Assembly (NCBI GenBank): GCA_023440975.1
Contig: JAEZRD010000001.1
Span: 1 to 20,817, forward strand
Source: Methanobacteriota archaeon
Lineage (GTDB): Archaea; Methanobacteriota; Methanobacteria; Methanobacteriales; Methanobacteriaceae
Direction: 5' to 3'
Length of the DNA stretch: 20,817 bases
Positions 13,738-20,741 of this stretch are shown piece after piece; position 1 is the stretch's first letter, and each line of letters opens with the position of its first letter. Under the pieces are notes generated by a model. That model was given only the letters and a program-made list of their open reading frames with translations, made no database searches and was not told where the DNA came from. The position numbers and the translations under genes were made by a program.

Positions 13738-14004
13738 TTAGTCTCCTCCTAATGTTTTAATGTTACGAGTTGCAGATTTTACCATTGGAGTTTGAGGAAC
13801 ATATGCTCCTCCAGTAAAGACTGTACCACATTTAGTACATTTCCAAATTCCTGCACTTACTCTTTTAACATAAGGTCTGTCACATTTAGGACAAACATGT
13901 TTTTGTTTCATGTTTTCTTCAATTTTTTTAACGGATCTTTTTGCTTTTCTTCCGTATCTTGCTCCAAAACGGCCTGTTATACCTACTTTCTTTGTTCTTG
14001 CCAT
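13738..14004 (-). CDS. rpl37A: 50S ribosomal protein L37Ae
   Basis: An 88-residue zinc-binding large-subunit protein. The basic N-terminus MARTKKVGITGRFGARYGRK is diagnostic. The zinc ribbon uses C38/C41 (CPKC) and C56/C59 (CTKC). A GTG at 14013 lies in the ribosome-binding sequence AGTGAT, so the ATG at 14004 is the start. It is followed immediately by rpoP. A 294-bp spacer with the rrp42 terminator and a TATA-like AATTTATA (14048-14055) precedes it, so it probably starts a new transcript. Its last codons (TTA GGA GGA GAC) supply the ribosome-binding site of rpoP. Confidence 0.96.
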   Translation of the reverse strand: MARTKKVGITGRFGARYGRKAKRSVKKIEENMKQKHVCPKCDRPYVKRVSAGIWKCTKCGTVFTGGAYVPQTPMVKSATRNIKTLGGD

Positions 14005-14047
14005 TATAATCACTTAATAATATTTAATAATTTAATTTTTTTTCTTC

Positions 14048-14055
14048 TATAAATT
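14048..14055 (-). promoter_or_regulatory. Probable TATA box of the L37Ae-rpoP unit
   Basis: AATTTATA on the minus strand predicts a start near 14026 and a leader of about 22 nt. The rest of the 14005-14298 spacer is A/T-rich, with no ORF; it includes a weak repeat TAGGT-N9-ACCTA near 14062-14081 and the rrp42 terminator. Confidence 0.4.
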
Positions 14056-14265
14056 AATTTTAGGTCATAGAGTAACCTATTGAACCTTTTAAAGATTAAA
14101 ATAATCAATATAAACACTCAAACCAATAGTTCGAGTATAAATAAATAATAAATAGAATTATTTAAGTTTCAACTTTCAATCAAGTTAAAACATATAATAT
14201 AGTAATATAAGATTTAAAAGTATTTAAACTTAATGGTATTAAACACTTTAAAAAAAAGATAAAAT

Positions 14266-14295
14266 AAAAAAAATTTAAATCAAAAGAGATTTAAA
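14266..14295 (-). terminator. Terminator of rrp42
   Basis: A perfect 8-bp stem, TTTAAATC/GATTTAAA (14288-14295 with 14274-14281), with a 6-base loop is followed on the minus strand by eight T (complement of 14266-14273). It is 3 bp after the rrp42 stop. Confidence 0.65.
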
Positions 14296-14298
14296 CTT

Positions 14299-15090
14299 TT
14301 ATAAATTCCCAAGTAACCCATCTTTAACTTCAAATGCAGTATGAACAGCATCTAAAATTTCATCAGGAGTTAAAGGTTCACTTCCACCCTTTTGCATAGA
14401 ACAAATACAATTACCATTTTCACTAGTACCAATTGTTAATCTAGCATCAAGGATTCTATCTTCATCTAAACTAGGATCTATAACTAATCCATCACCAATC
14501 TTAACAAAAGTACTTAAAGAAAGTCTATCATTAATAGATAATGGAACAGTATTCTCTTCATCAATTTCAACTTCCCCATCTTCAGTTAAAGTAACAGAAG
14601 GAAGTCTACAATCCATTAATGCACTCATAACTGCAAGGTTACAAGCATCAAAAAGATTTCCATCATAATCAAGAATATGTAAATCAATGAAAAGCATCCA
14701 AACTTTTTCACCTTCACTAATACATAATTTATCAAGGTCAACTAATTGACTTTCACGAATACCACGATCAACAACACGTGCTAATTCCACAGAATCAGGA
14801 CTAGGAGGACCAGGTTCAAAACCAGGATCAGCCATTGGTAACATTTCACAATTAGTCATTAAAACACCAACATCAGGTGTATCAGGGAACGGACTACCAA
14901 TAGAAGGTTTAATACCAACAATAACTTGAGTATCACCTAATCTAACTCTAGCTGAACCTTCAGCCTTAGTAATAACACCAGGTTCCACAATTATATCACG
15001 ATACTCATCAAATGCTCTACCATCAGGTCTTTCACCTTGATTAATTAACTTAGTAATGCTTTTTCTTGTGATTTCAGGTACAATATCCAT
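14299..15090 (-). CDS. rrp42: Exosome complex component Rrp42
   Basis: 263 residues with an RNase PH fold. Rrp42 alternates with Rrp41 in the hexameric ring of the archaeal exosome, which degrades and tails RNA 3'-5'. Rrp42 is the non-catalytic partner but shapes the RNA site. The conserved N-terminus ITKLINQGERPDGRAFDEYR is followed by EGSARVRLGDTQVIVGIK and DPGFEPGPPSPDSVELARVVDRG. The start is ATG with GGGGA about 7 nt upstream. It is 2 bp after the rrp41 stop and the last gene of the sbds-rrp4-rrp41-rrp42 unit. Confidence 0.97.
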   Translation of the reverse strand: MDIVPEITRKSITKLINQGERPDGRAFDEYRDIIVEPGVITKAEGSARVRLGDTQVIVGIKPSIGSPFPDTPDVGVLMTNCEMLPMADPGFEPGPPSPDSVELARVVDRGIRESQLVDLDKLCISEGEKVWMLFIDLHILDYDGNLFDACNLAVMSALMDCRLPSVTLTEDGEVEIDEENTVPLSINDRLSLSTFVKIGDGLVIDPSLDEDRILDARLTIGTSENGNCICSMQKGGSEPLTPDEILDAVHTAFEVKDGLLGNL

Positions 15091-15092
15091 AA

Positions 15093-15785
15093 TTATTCCC
15101 CATATCTAGATTTTAAAGCTTCTCTTTGATATTCAGCAACTTGATGACAACCATCAATAGCTAAATTTAAAGCTTGTTCAAATTCGTCTTCAGTTAAATT
15201 TCCATCAGCTTGTAAAAGTGTTACTTCTTCAGTTCTAGGTAAAATCACAATAGGAACATCAGCTTGACCCTCTTTATCTTCAACTTCAGATAAATCAAGA
15301 ACAACTTGATCATTCATTTTACCAGCTGCACATCCTACAGGAATATCTTTCATAGGTACACCAGCATCAGCTAAAGCAACAGCCGCAGCAGTAATACCTG
15401 CACAACGAGTTCCACCTTCAGCTTCAATAACCTCTATACTAACTTCAACCATAGAGTTAGGGAAACTTTCAAGTAATAAAGCTGGACGTAAAGCATCCTC
15501 AGCTATCTTAGAAATCTCAATACTTCTTCGATCAGGACCAGGTCTTTTTCTATCATCTACAGAAAATGGAGCCATATTATATCTAACTCTAATAACACCA
15601 GTATTAGGGCGTAAAAATCTTCTCATATATGTAGATCTAGGACCATAAACACTAGCCAAAATCTTATTTCCACCAACTTCAACATAAGCAGACCCATCTG
15701 CCCGCTTCAATACTCCTGCTTCTATTTTTATCGGACGAAGTTCATCAAATTTTCTTCCATCGCCACGTAAAGTATCATTTGAAAT
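15093..15785 (-). CDS. rrp41: Exosome complex catalytic component Rrp41, with apparent ATT start
   Basis: 230 residues, the phosphorolytic subunit of the archaeal exosome. Conserved pieces include DRKRPGPDRRSIEISKIAEDAL, EGGTRCAGITAAAVAL and EDKEGQADVP, whose two aspartates (D170, D176) match the active-site pair. The first canonical start codon in frame is TTG at 15710, but the frame stays open upstream for 25 codons that encode the family's invariant N-terminus (LRGDGRKFDELRPIKIEAGV). Those codons contain no ATG, GTG or TTG. ATT at 15783-15785 sits 5 nt behind AGGTG (15791-15795), and an in-frame TGA lies just beyond. AUU initiation is therefore the best reading. Confidence 0.93.
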   Translation of the reverse strand: MSNDTLRGDGRKFDELRPIKIEAGVLKRADGSAYVEVGGNKILASVYGPRSTYMRRFLRPNTGVIRVRYNMAPFSVDDRKRPGPDRRSIEISKIAEDALRPALLLESFPNSMVEVSIEVIEAEGGTRCAGITAAAVALADAGVPMKDIPVGCAAGKMNDQVVLDLSEVEDKEGQADVPIVILPRTEEVTLLQADGNLTEDEFEQALNLAIDGCHQVAEYQREALKSRYGE

Positions 15786-15790
15786 ACTAA

Positions 15791-15795
15791 CACCT
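15791..15795 (-). promoter_or_regulatory. Ribosome-binding site deciding the rrp41 start
   Basis: AGGTG on the minus strand, a good match to the AGGTGA consensus used elsewhere in the window (for example before pfdB), with a 5-nt spacer to the ATT codon at 15785. Confidence 0.7.
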
Positions 15796-15815
15796 CATAA
15801 ATCAAAATATAATAA

Positions 15816-17042
15816 TTAAATCATTTTTCTCCATTTAGGAGCTTTTTTACCATTAGTTTCAGGATTCAATATACTAGGATTCTTATCCTTAGCTTGAGAA
15901 ATTTCACCAAAATGTAATCTAGAATGTCTATCAACCTTACTTTCATCAACACTTAAAGGTTCAAAATTACGAATTTCATCAATAGTTTCAGGTTTTAACT
16001 CATCCTCTTCCTCAAATTTTTCTTCAACTTCTTCTTCAACTCGAGAAATTACATCCACTTCAACATTACTAATTTCATCCTCTTTTTCAATAATGTCTTC
16101 AACATTTTGAACTTCATCAACAGTATCTTCCATCTCACTTATAGGCACATCATCTACTTCACTATCAATGTTATCATTACTGAAATCTTCAACTTCACTA
16201 ACTTCCTCAACTTCAGAATTTCCAACGAAAAGATCTTCATCCCCAATTTCATCCTTAAAATTTTGAAGAGTTGGTTTAGCTAACACATCCTCATCATCAA
16301 AATCATCTTTTGGAGAATTATCGAAAAATTGATTATTTTCAACTTCTGCTTCTTCGGCTTCTTCTGGTAATTTTCCATCTATGATTAAACATAATTTATC
16401 CCGAATACGATTTGTTAATCCACTAGTATGAGCTTGATCTTCAATTTGTTTTATGATGTCTTTGGTGATTTGTTGCATTTTATCTTCACCTTTAACCCAT
16501 ACTAAACCATTTTGACCAACAACTATTTTACAATGAGTTTTATCCTTAATCATGTTAATCATGGAACCTTTTTTACCAATTAATCTTGGCACTTTAGTTG
16601 GTGAAATATCAACAATAATTCCACCATGGAATTTACCCATTCCACGACCTTTTAACCCAAGTTTAGCTTTCTTAACATCATCAACATCAATAATTCTTAA
16701 AAATAATGCATCTCCGACATCGAAAACTCTTTTTAATTCCTTCTTATCTCTTCCAAATACTTCAGATGCAGATAAAATACCAGAATATGGTGAATTTATA
16801 TCAACATCCCACATGGAAAATTTAACCTCAGTAATTTTTCCAATTACCACATCCCCCTTCTTAGGAATGTATTTACTTTTAAGAGGAATTACGCTGATTT
16901 TTTTATTTCGTAAAGAAACTAAACCCATTAATTTAGAGACAACCATATTGCCTTCTTGGAAAGTTCCTCTTCCTGAATAAAAGTCATCCTCAGCTAAGAC
17001 TTCACCAGGAATTACTAAATCTTTTTCATCTACGTATATCAT
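15816..17042 (-). CDS. rrp4: Exosome RNA-binding cap protein Rrp4 with long acidic C-terminal extension
   Basis: 408 residues. The cap subunit recruits RNA to the Rrp41/Rrp42 ring. An N-terminal domain (1-60; VIPGEVLAEDDFYSGRGTF) is followed by an S1 domain (about 62-135) and a KH domain (about 143-205) with the RNA-binding loop IGKKGS at 155-160. The conserved part ends near 225. The remaining 180 residues are almost all acidic low-complexity sequence (E, D, V, S, N), ending in a basic patch GKKAPKWRKMI. Archaeal Rrp4 is normally about 230-310 residues, so the tail is unusual. The start is ATG with AGGGG about 10 nt upstream. It follows sbds by 48 bp. Confidence 0.96.
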   Translation of the reverse strand: MIYVDEKDLVIPGEVLAEDDFYSGRGTFQEGNMVVSKLMGLVSLRNKKISVIPLKSKYIPKKGDVVIGKITEVKFSMWDVDINSPYSGILSASEVFGRDKKELKRVFDVGDALFLRIIDVDDVKKAKLGLKGRGMGKFHGGIIVDISPTKVPRLIGKKGSMINMIKDKTHCKIVVGQNGLVWVKGEDKMQQITKDIIKQIEDQAHTSGLTNRIRDKLCLIIDGKLPEEAEEAEVENNQFFDNSPKDDFDDEDVLAKPTLQNFKDEIGDEDLFVGNSEVEEVSEVEDFSNDNIDSEVDDVPISEMEDTVDEVQNVEDIIEKEDEISNVEVDVISRVEEEVEEKFEEEDELKPETIDEIRNFEPLSVDESKVDRHSRLHFGEISQAKDKNPSILNPETNGKKAPKWRKMI

Positions 17043-17090
17043 ACTTTTATAACCCCTAATATTAAATTTTAGGAATAATCATGAACATTT

Positions 17091-17795
17091 TTATTTAATC
17101 AATTTTGTTTCTGCTTCTCCACCAGAAATACTAGCCATCTTATGATTAAAATCATCCTGTAAACCACCAGGAATTTCAACGATAGCTATCCAAGAACCAT
17201 CTTGCTGCCATTCTTCATTTAAAATTTTACCAAACGGTTTTATATCAGAATAAGCATGTCCTGAAGCAGATCCCGGAAGACGAACTGCAACTTTAACCTT
17301 TTCAAAACGTATAGGAATCTTAACTTTAATAGCCTTAAGAGTAGTTTTAACCTGTTCATCAACACTTGTAAACGGTTCAATTTTAACCCTACACTCTTCC
17401 ATAGCATTTTCAATACGTTGAACAGGATGAGGAAATCCAGTTTGAGGATTAATAGATTCACGAGCAATAGTATTAATAACCATTTTACGTTTATCCTCCT
17501 GCATCTTACGCTTCTGTTCAGCAGTTAATTGAACATGACCTTTCTCAAGAATTTGCTTAGCAACTTCTAATGTATCAGTTGTTTCAAAAACTTTTTCCAT
17601 AGCTTCTTCTGAAGCTTTATCTCCTTTCTTAGAATCTTTAAAAATTTCTTCAACTGCTAAAATATCTTCTATTGGTATTTCTTCTGTATGGTCAGGATTT
17701 CTAAAATCAGCAGCTAAATCCGCATCAACTAAAATCTCAAATTTTTCCCCAAAAGATTCTAATCTTGCAATAATTGCATCATCCACATTAACCAT
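17091..17795 (-). CDS. sbds: Ribosome assembly factor SBDS
   Basis: 234 residues, the normal archaeal length, with the three SBDS domains. The N-terminal FYSH domain (FEILVDADLAADFRN), the central helical domain (TAEQKRKMQEDKRKMVINTIARESINPQTGFPHP in two parts) and the C-terminal ferredoxin-like domain (VRLPGSASGHAYSDI) are all visible. In eukaryotes and probably archaea it releases the aIF6 anti-association factor from new large subunits. The start is ATG with AGGAG about 9 nt upstream. It lies between psmA and rrp4 as in most euryarchaea. Confidence 0.97.
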   Translation of the reverse strand: MVNVDDAIIARLESFGEKFEILVDADLAADFRNPDHTEEIPIEDILAVEEIFKDSKKGDKASEEAMEKVFETTDTLEVAKQILEKGHVQLTAEQKRKMQEDKRKMVINTIARESINPQTGFPHPVQRIENAMEECRVKIEPFTSVDEQVKTTLKAIKVKIPIRFEKVKVAVRLPGSASGHAYSDIKPFGKILNEEWQQDGSWIAIVEIPGGLQDDFNHKMASISGGEAETKLIK

Positions 17796-17813
17796 AATCT
17801 CATACTCCTATAG

Positions 17814-17844
17814 AAAAAATAAAAATTAAAGAGAACAATGTTCT
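17814..17844 (-). terminator. Hairpin plus U tract between psmA and sbds
   Basis: AGAACA-T-TGTTCT (17832-17844), 6 bp after the psmA stop, is followed on the minus strand by CTTTAATTTTTATTTTTTC. It may terminate or attenuate transcription into sbds, which starts only 18 bp beyond. Confidence 0.45.
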
Positions 17845-17850
17845 ATTTAC

Positions 17851-18663
17851 TTATTCTCCATCTTCTTCTTCTGATTCTTCAGAATCATCAGATCCTTCAT
17901 CATCATCTTCTGGTTCTTCTTCAGTAGCATTACGCTCTAAAAGTGCATCAATATATTCTGCTACTTCATCATGATCTAATTTTCTATAAGTTCTGTTTTC
18001 AGCTTCAATAACAGCTATCTCAATAGATTTATCAGTAACCTTACCATCAGTAGCAACATAAACAGCATCTAATGCAAGATCAATTGCTTCATCAAGAGTT
18101 AAATCTTCTTCATAATGTTCTTCGAAATATGCCATAGCATCACTACGACCAGAACCAATAGCAGTAGCCTTATACTCAATTAATGCTCCACTAGGATCAG
18201 TTTCAAATAATTTACATCCTTTTTTATTAACTCCACCAATAATTAATGCAGAACCAAAAGGTCTTACCCCACCATTTTGAGTGTATAATTGTTTAAGATC
18301 ACAAATCTTCTTAGCTAAAGCATCTACACGTATAGGTTCATTATAACTAATTTTATTAATTTGTGCTTCAACACGTGCACGATCAACTAAAGCTCTTGCA
18401 TCTGCAACTAAACCAGATGTTGCTGCTCCAATATGATCATCAATTTGGAAAATTTTTTCAATAGATTTAGATTCAACTAATCTACTTGTTGTTCTTTTAT
18501 CCACAACTAGAACAACACCTTCCTTAGATTTTACACCTAAACTAGTAGTACCTCTTTTAACAGCTTCTCTTGCATATTCAACTTGGAAAAGTCTTCCATC
18601 TGGACTGAATACAGTAATAGCTCTATCATATCCAGCATTTTGTTGTTGTTGTAAAGGTTGCAT
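17851..18663 (-). CDS. psmA: Proteasome subunit alpha (20S core)
   Basis: 270 residues. Seven alpha subunits form each outer ring of the 20S proteasome and gate substrate entry. The proteasome alpha signature YDRAITVFSPDGRLFQVEYA (12-31) is complete, followed by KRGTTSLGVKSKEGVVL and GAATSGLVADARALV (79-93), the ATPase-docking pocket region. The last 25 or so residues (EEEPEDDDEGSDDSEESEEEDGE) form a strongly acidic tail, longer than in many homologs. The start is ATG; AGGTAGGAT lies just upstream. A TATA-like TTTTATAT (18711-18718) fits a promoter with a start near 18690. The proteasome beta gene is not in the window. Confidence 0.97.
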   Translation of the reverse strand: MQPLQQQQNAGYDRAITVFSPDGRLFQVEYAREAVKRGTTSLGVKSKEGVVLVVDKRTTSRLVESKSIEKIFQIDDHIGAATSGLVADARALVDRARVEAQINKISYNEPIRVDALAKKICDLKQLYTQNGGVRPFGSALIIGGVNKKGCKLFETDPSGALIEYKATAIGSGRSDAMAYFEEHYEEDLTLDEAIDLALDAVYVATDGKVTDKSIEIAVIEAENRTYRKLDHDEVAEYIDALLERNATEEEPEDDDEGSDDSEESEEEDGE

Positions 18664-19033
18664 ATTATCCTACCTCACTTTTATATCAATCTTTTTTGAT
18701 TATTTTTTTTATATAAAATTTACAAACTCAATATTTTTTTTTAGAATAATAAAGAATTTAATAATCATTCAATCCTAAAACATAACAATAAATTACCCCA
18801 AAAAAAGTTCTATTAAATTATTATGAATACAAGATTGATTGTTTAATAAAATAGCTTTCATCTTATAAACTTTTAAATAATTTTAAGCCTTTTTAAGAAA
18901 TAAACCAAATATCCTTTATTTGGCAGATTTATAATTCTTTAATTCTATTCCTAATTATTTATTACTTAAATAGTTTATAAACCTTTTTATATGAATTCCA
19001 AAAAATAGTATAAAAAATAGTATAAAAATCTTC
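18664..19033. other. 370-bp intergenic region between pop5 and psmA
   Basis: No convincing gene. It holds a probable psmA TATA box (TTTTATAT, 18711-18718), a second minus-strand TATA-like TTTATAAA further upstream (18973-18980) and a perfect 7-bp hairpin CCAAATA/TATTTGG with a 5-base loop (18905-18923). A direct repeat of AAAAAATAGTAT (about 19003-19026) is T-rich on the minus strand and could help end the RNase P gene transcript. Confidence 0.5.
18711..18718 (-). promoter_or_regulatory. Probable TATA box of psmA
   Basis: TTTTATAT on the minus strand, about 48 bp upstream of the psmA ATG, predicts a start near 18690 and a short leader. Confidence 0.45.
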
Positions 19034-19399
19034 TTAACCAATAATATACTTATCAATAGAAGATTTAACAGTGCCAGACAAACCAATAGTAGTAATATTC
19101 AATTTATTATTATTATAACGAGTTAATAAAGCAAGAGCAGCACGAACTTCTTCCTCATAACCTCTTTGACAACGTAAAATAGCACGGTAATGATAATAAT
19201 CCTTAACTTCATCATCAGAATATAATCTCATTAACCACAAATCAAATTCACTAGTCCCTTGCTCACCCCAAAAACGAATACAAGCATCCCAAATAGCTAA
19301 AACCAAATCATCCTTAGAAAATCCAGATTGAGATTTAATATCCAAAGTCAAATAACGTTTATTCTTTCTTAAAGTTGGGGGTAAAACCTTTAACTTCAT
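19034..19399 (-). CDS. rnp2: Ribonuclease P protein component 2 (Pop5)
   Basis: 121 residues of the Rpp14/Pop5 family. Pop5 pairs with Rpp30 and activates the catalytic RNA of archaeal RNase P, which matures tRNA 5' ends. The opening MKLKVLPPTLRKNKRYLTLD is typical, followed by DLVLAIWDACIRFWGEQGTSE (in two parts) and YHYRAILRCQRGYEEEVRAAL, which form the RNA-binding ferredoxin-like fold. The start ATG overlaps the end of rnp3 by 4 bp (19396-19399), so the two subunits that form one complex are translationally coupled. Confidence 0.94.
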   Translation of the reverse strand: MKLKVLPPTLRKNKRYLTLDIKSQSGFSKDDLVLAIWDACIRFWGEQGTSEFDLWLMRLYSDDEVKDYYHYRAILRCQRGYEEEVRAALALLTRYNNNKLNITTIGLSGTVKSSIDKYIIG

Positions 19400-20121
19400 A
19401 AATCATCACCTAACTTACGAACACCATAAACAACCATATCTTTACGAGAATTATTAAAATCTATAATATGTTCAGGAACATTACAAACCCCATTAACAAT
19501 CTCAGCTTCACTAAAACCAATTGATTTAAATATTGCAAAAAAATCACGACAAGATTTAGTATCATAAACACCAGAAGAACCAGTAGTTAAAACTAATGGA
19601 AACTCAAATTTACGATGCAATAATAAAATATCCTTAAAATGTGAAATAACCTTAGCACGATAAGATAAATGATTAGTTAAAATATCTTTCAAAGACAATT
19701 CAATAGCAACATCATTATCATATGCAAGTTTAGCAAGTACATGATTAAGTCCACTATCATGTCTTTTAAAATAAGGTCTACTTAATACATCAACTTGACG
19801 ATTTTCTAATGCACTACGATTAATTTTAAGATTACCTCCAAAAGCAGAGATATAATTAATTTTATTCCTATTTTTACGAGTTAACTTACGTAATTCTTCA
19901 GGATTATTAGTAATAATTTCAAGACCAAAATCAAAATCAATATCTAAACCCAAATTATCAATTTCAACCATTAATTCATCTTTATAATCTAATGCATTAA
20001 AATAATCCTTAGGATTATACATTAATTTAGAGTAATTCCAACCTAAATTATTTGCATCAGTAAGTAGATTTAAATCGTTTTGAAAATTTGATCCTTTAAG
20101 ATTAAAATCATAGTATTTCAT
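19396..20121 (-). CDS. rnp3: Ribonuclease P protein component 3 (Rpp30)
   Basis: 241 residues of the Rpp30 family, a TIM-barrel protein of the PHP-like fold. It binds Pop5 and the catalytic domain of RNase P RNA. Visible family features are the N-terminal YYDFNLKGSN, the strand motif DFGLEIITNN, VDVLSRPYFKRHDSGLNHVL in the middle, then AIELSLKDIL and PLVLTTGSSGVYDTKS near the end. The start is ATG with AAAGGAA about 10 nt upstream. It lies 73 bp downstream of the COG1325 gene and is coupled to pop5 by a 4-bp overlap. Confidence 0.93.
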   Translation of the reverse strand: MKYYDFNLKGSNFQNDLNLLTDANNLGWNYSKLMYNPKDYFNALDYKDELMVEIDNLGLDIDFDFGLEIITNNPEELRKLTRKNRNKINYISAFGGNLKINRSALENRQVDVLSRPYFKRHDSGLNHVLAKLAYDNDVAIELSLKDILTNHLSYRAKVISHFKDILLLHRKFEFPLVLTTGSSGVYDTKSCRDFFAIFKSIGFSEAEIVNGVCNVPEHIIDFNNSRKDMVVYGVRKLGDDL

Positions 20122-20194
20122 TATAAAATTTTTCCTTTAAAAATTAATTTAATATATAATATATTATATTATAAGATTTATAATAAATTCTGCT

Positions 20195-20614
20195 TTATGG
20201 TAATACTTCACCAATATTTTTCATAGCAATTTCTTTTTTTGCAGGATATGCTTCAATTTTAACTTTTAAATGGATTGCATCACCTTTATCAATTATGGTC
20301 CAAATCCCATCAACTGCATCAGCTTTATCAAAACGCAAGAAAAGATTACCACTATAATCCATCTTTTTATCTAAATCTTTATGAAGTTTTATTAATTGTT
20401 CTTCATCCAATTCTAGCAAACTGTTAAAAAAATCTTTACAATAACGTTTTTTATCAATACGTCCAGTTACAATTTGCATTGGCTCACCTAATAAACCTTC
20501 TGCTATTTCAACTTCAAATTCTGCTGAAGGTAAAATATTATGTAACGCTAAAATAAGTTCATCAGGATTTTCATTTTCATAAATAAAAAGTCTAAATCGT
20601 ATATTGTGAATCAT
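20195..20614 (-). CDS. RNA-binding protein of the COG1325 family
   Basis: 139 residues. It belongs by similarity and position to COG1325, a small archaeal RNA-binding family often described as exosome-associated because of its place in this gene cluster; its molecular role is not established. It has a single alpha/beta domain: MIHNIRFRLFIYENENPDEL, EIAEGLLGEPMQIVTGRIDK, then FLRFDKADAVDG and HLKVKIEAYP. The start is ATG with GGAT about 8 nt upstream. It is preceded by the L15e terminator, so it probably starts its own transcript with rnp3 and rnp2. Confidence 0.82.
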   Translation of the reverse strand: MIHNIRFRLFIYENENPDELILALHNILPSAEFEVEIAEGLLGEPMQIVTGRIDKKRYCKDFFNSLLELDEEQLIKLHKDLDKKMDYSGNLFLRFDKADAVDGIWTIIDKGDAIHLKVKIEAYPAKKEIAMKNIGEVLP

Positions 20615-20739
20615 AAATAAGTATCCAATGTTTTTAAAAAAATAATATTCTGTTTTAAAAAAAAATAGTAATTAATGTTTTTGTTAAATAAAAATTTAAA
20701 AAAAAGAAAAAAATAGAAAAATAGTTAAAATTTAACTAT
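20615..20739. other. Spacer between L15e and the COG1325 gene
   Basis: No gene is seen. It consists of the L15e terminator and A/T-rich sequence; no clear TATA box could be singled out. Confidence 0.4.
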
Positions 20740-20741
20740 TT
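20700..20741 (-). terminator. Terminator of L15e (hairpin over stop codon)
   Basis: A perfect 11-bp inverted repeat with a single central base (20719-20729 and 20731-20741) overlaps the TAA stop at 20740-20742. On the minus strand it is followed by a CTATTTTTTTC-like U tract. Confidence 0.65.

Noticed and set aside
13792..14052. Plus-strand ORF of 86 codons
   Set aside because: It is antisense to L37Ae; its Cys/Phe-rich product reflects the complement of lysine codons.
14105..14140. AGTTCGAGT resembling a tRNA T-arm
   Set aside because: No acceptor stem, D-arm or anticodon arm can be built around it, and the surroundings are too AT-rich for a tRNA.
16552..16980. Plus-strand ORF of 142 codons
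   Set aside because: It is antisense to the S1 and KH domains of Rrp4, so coding must be on the minus strand.
18793..18861. 22-codon minus-strand ORF in the pop5-psmA spacer
   Set aside because: Too short, without a clear ribosome-binding site or hydrophobic or charged pattern; expected by chance in AT-rich DNA.
19001..19027. Short direct repeat AAAAAATAGTAT twice, as a possible repeat array
   Set aside because: Only two copies of AT-rich sequence, with no spacers; neither CRISPR nor an attachment site is supported.
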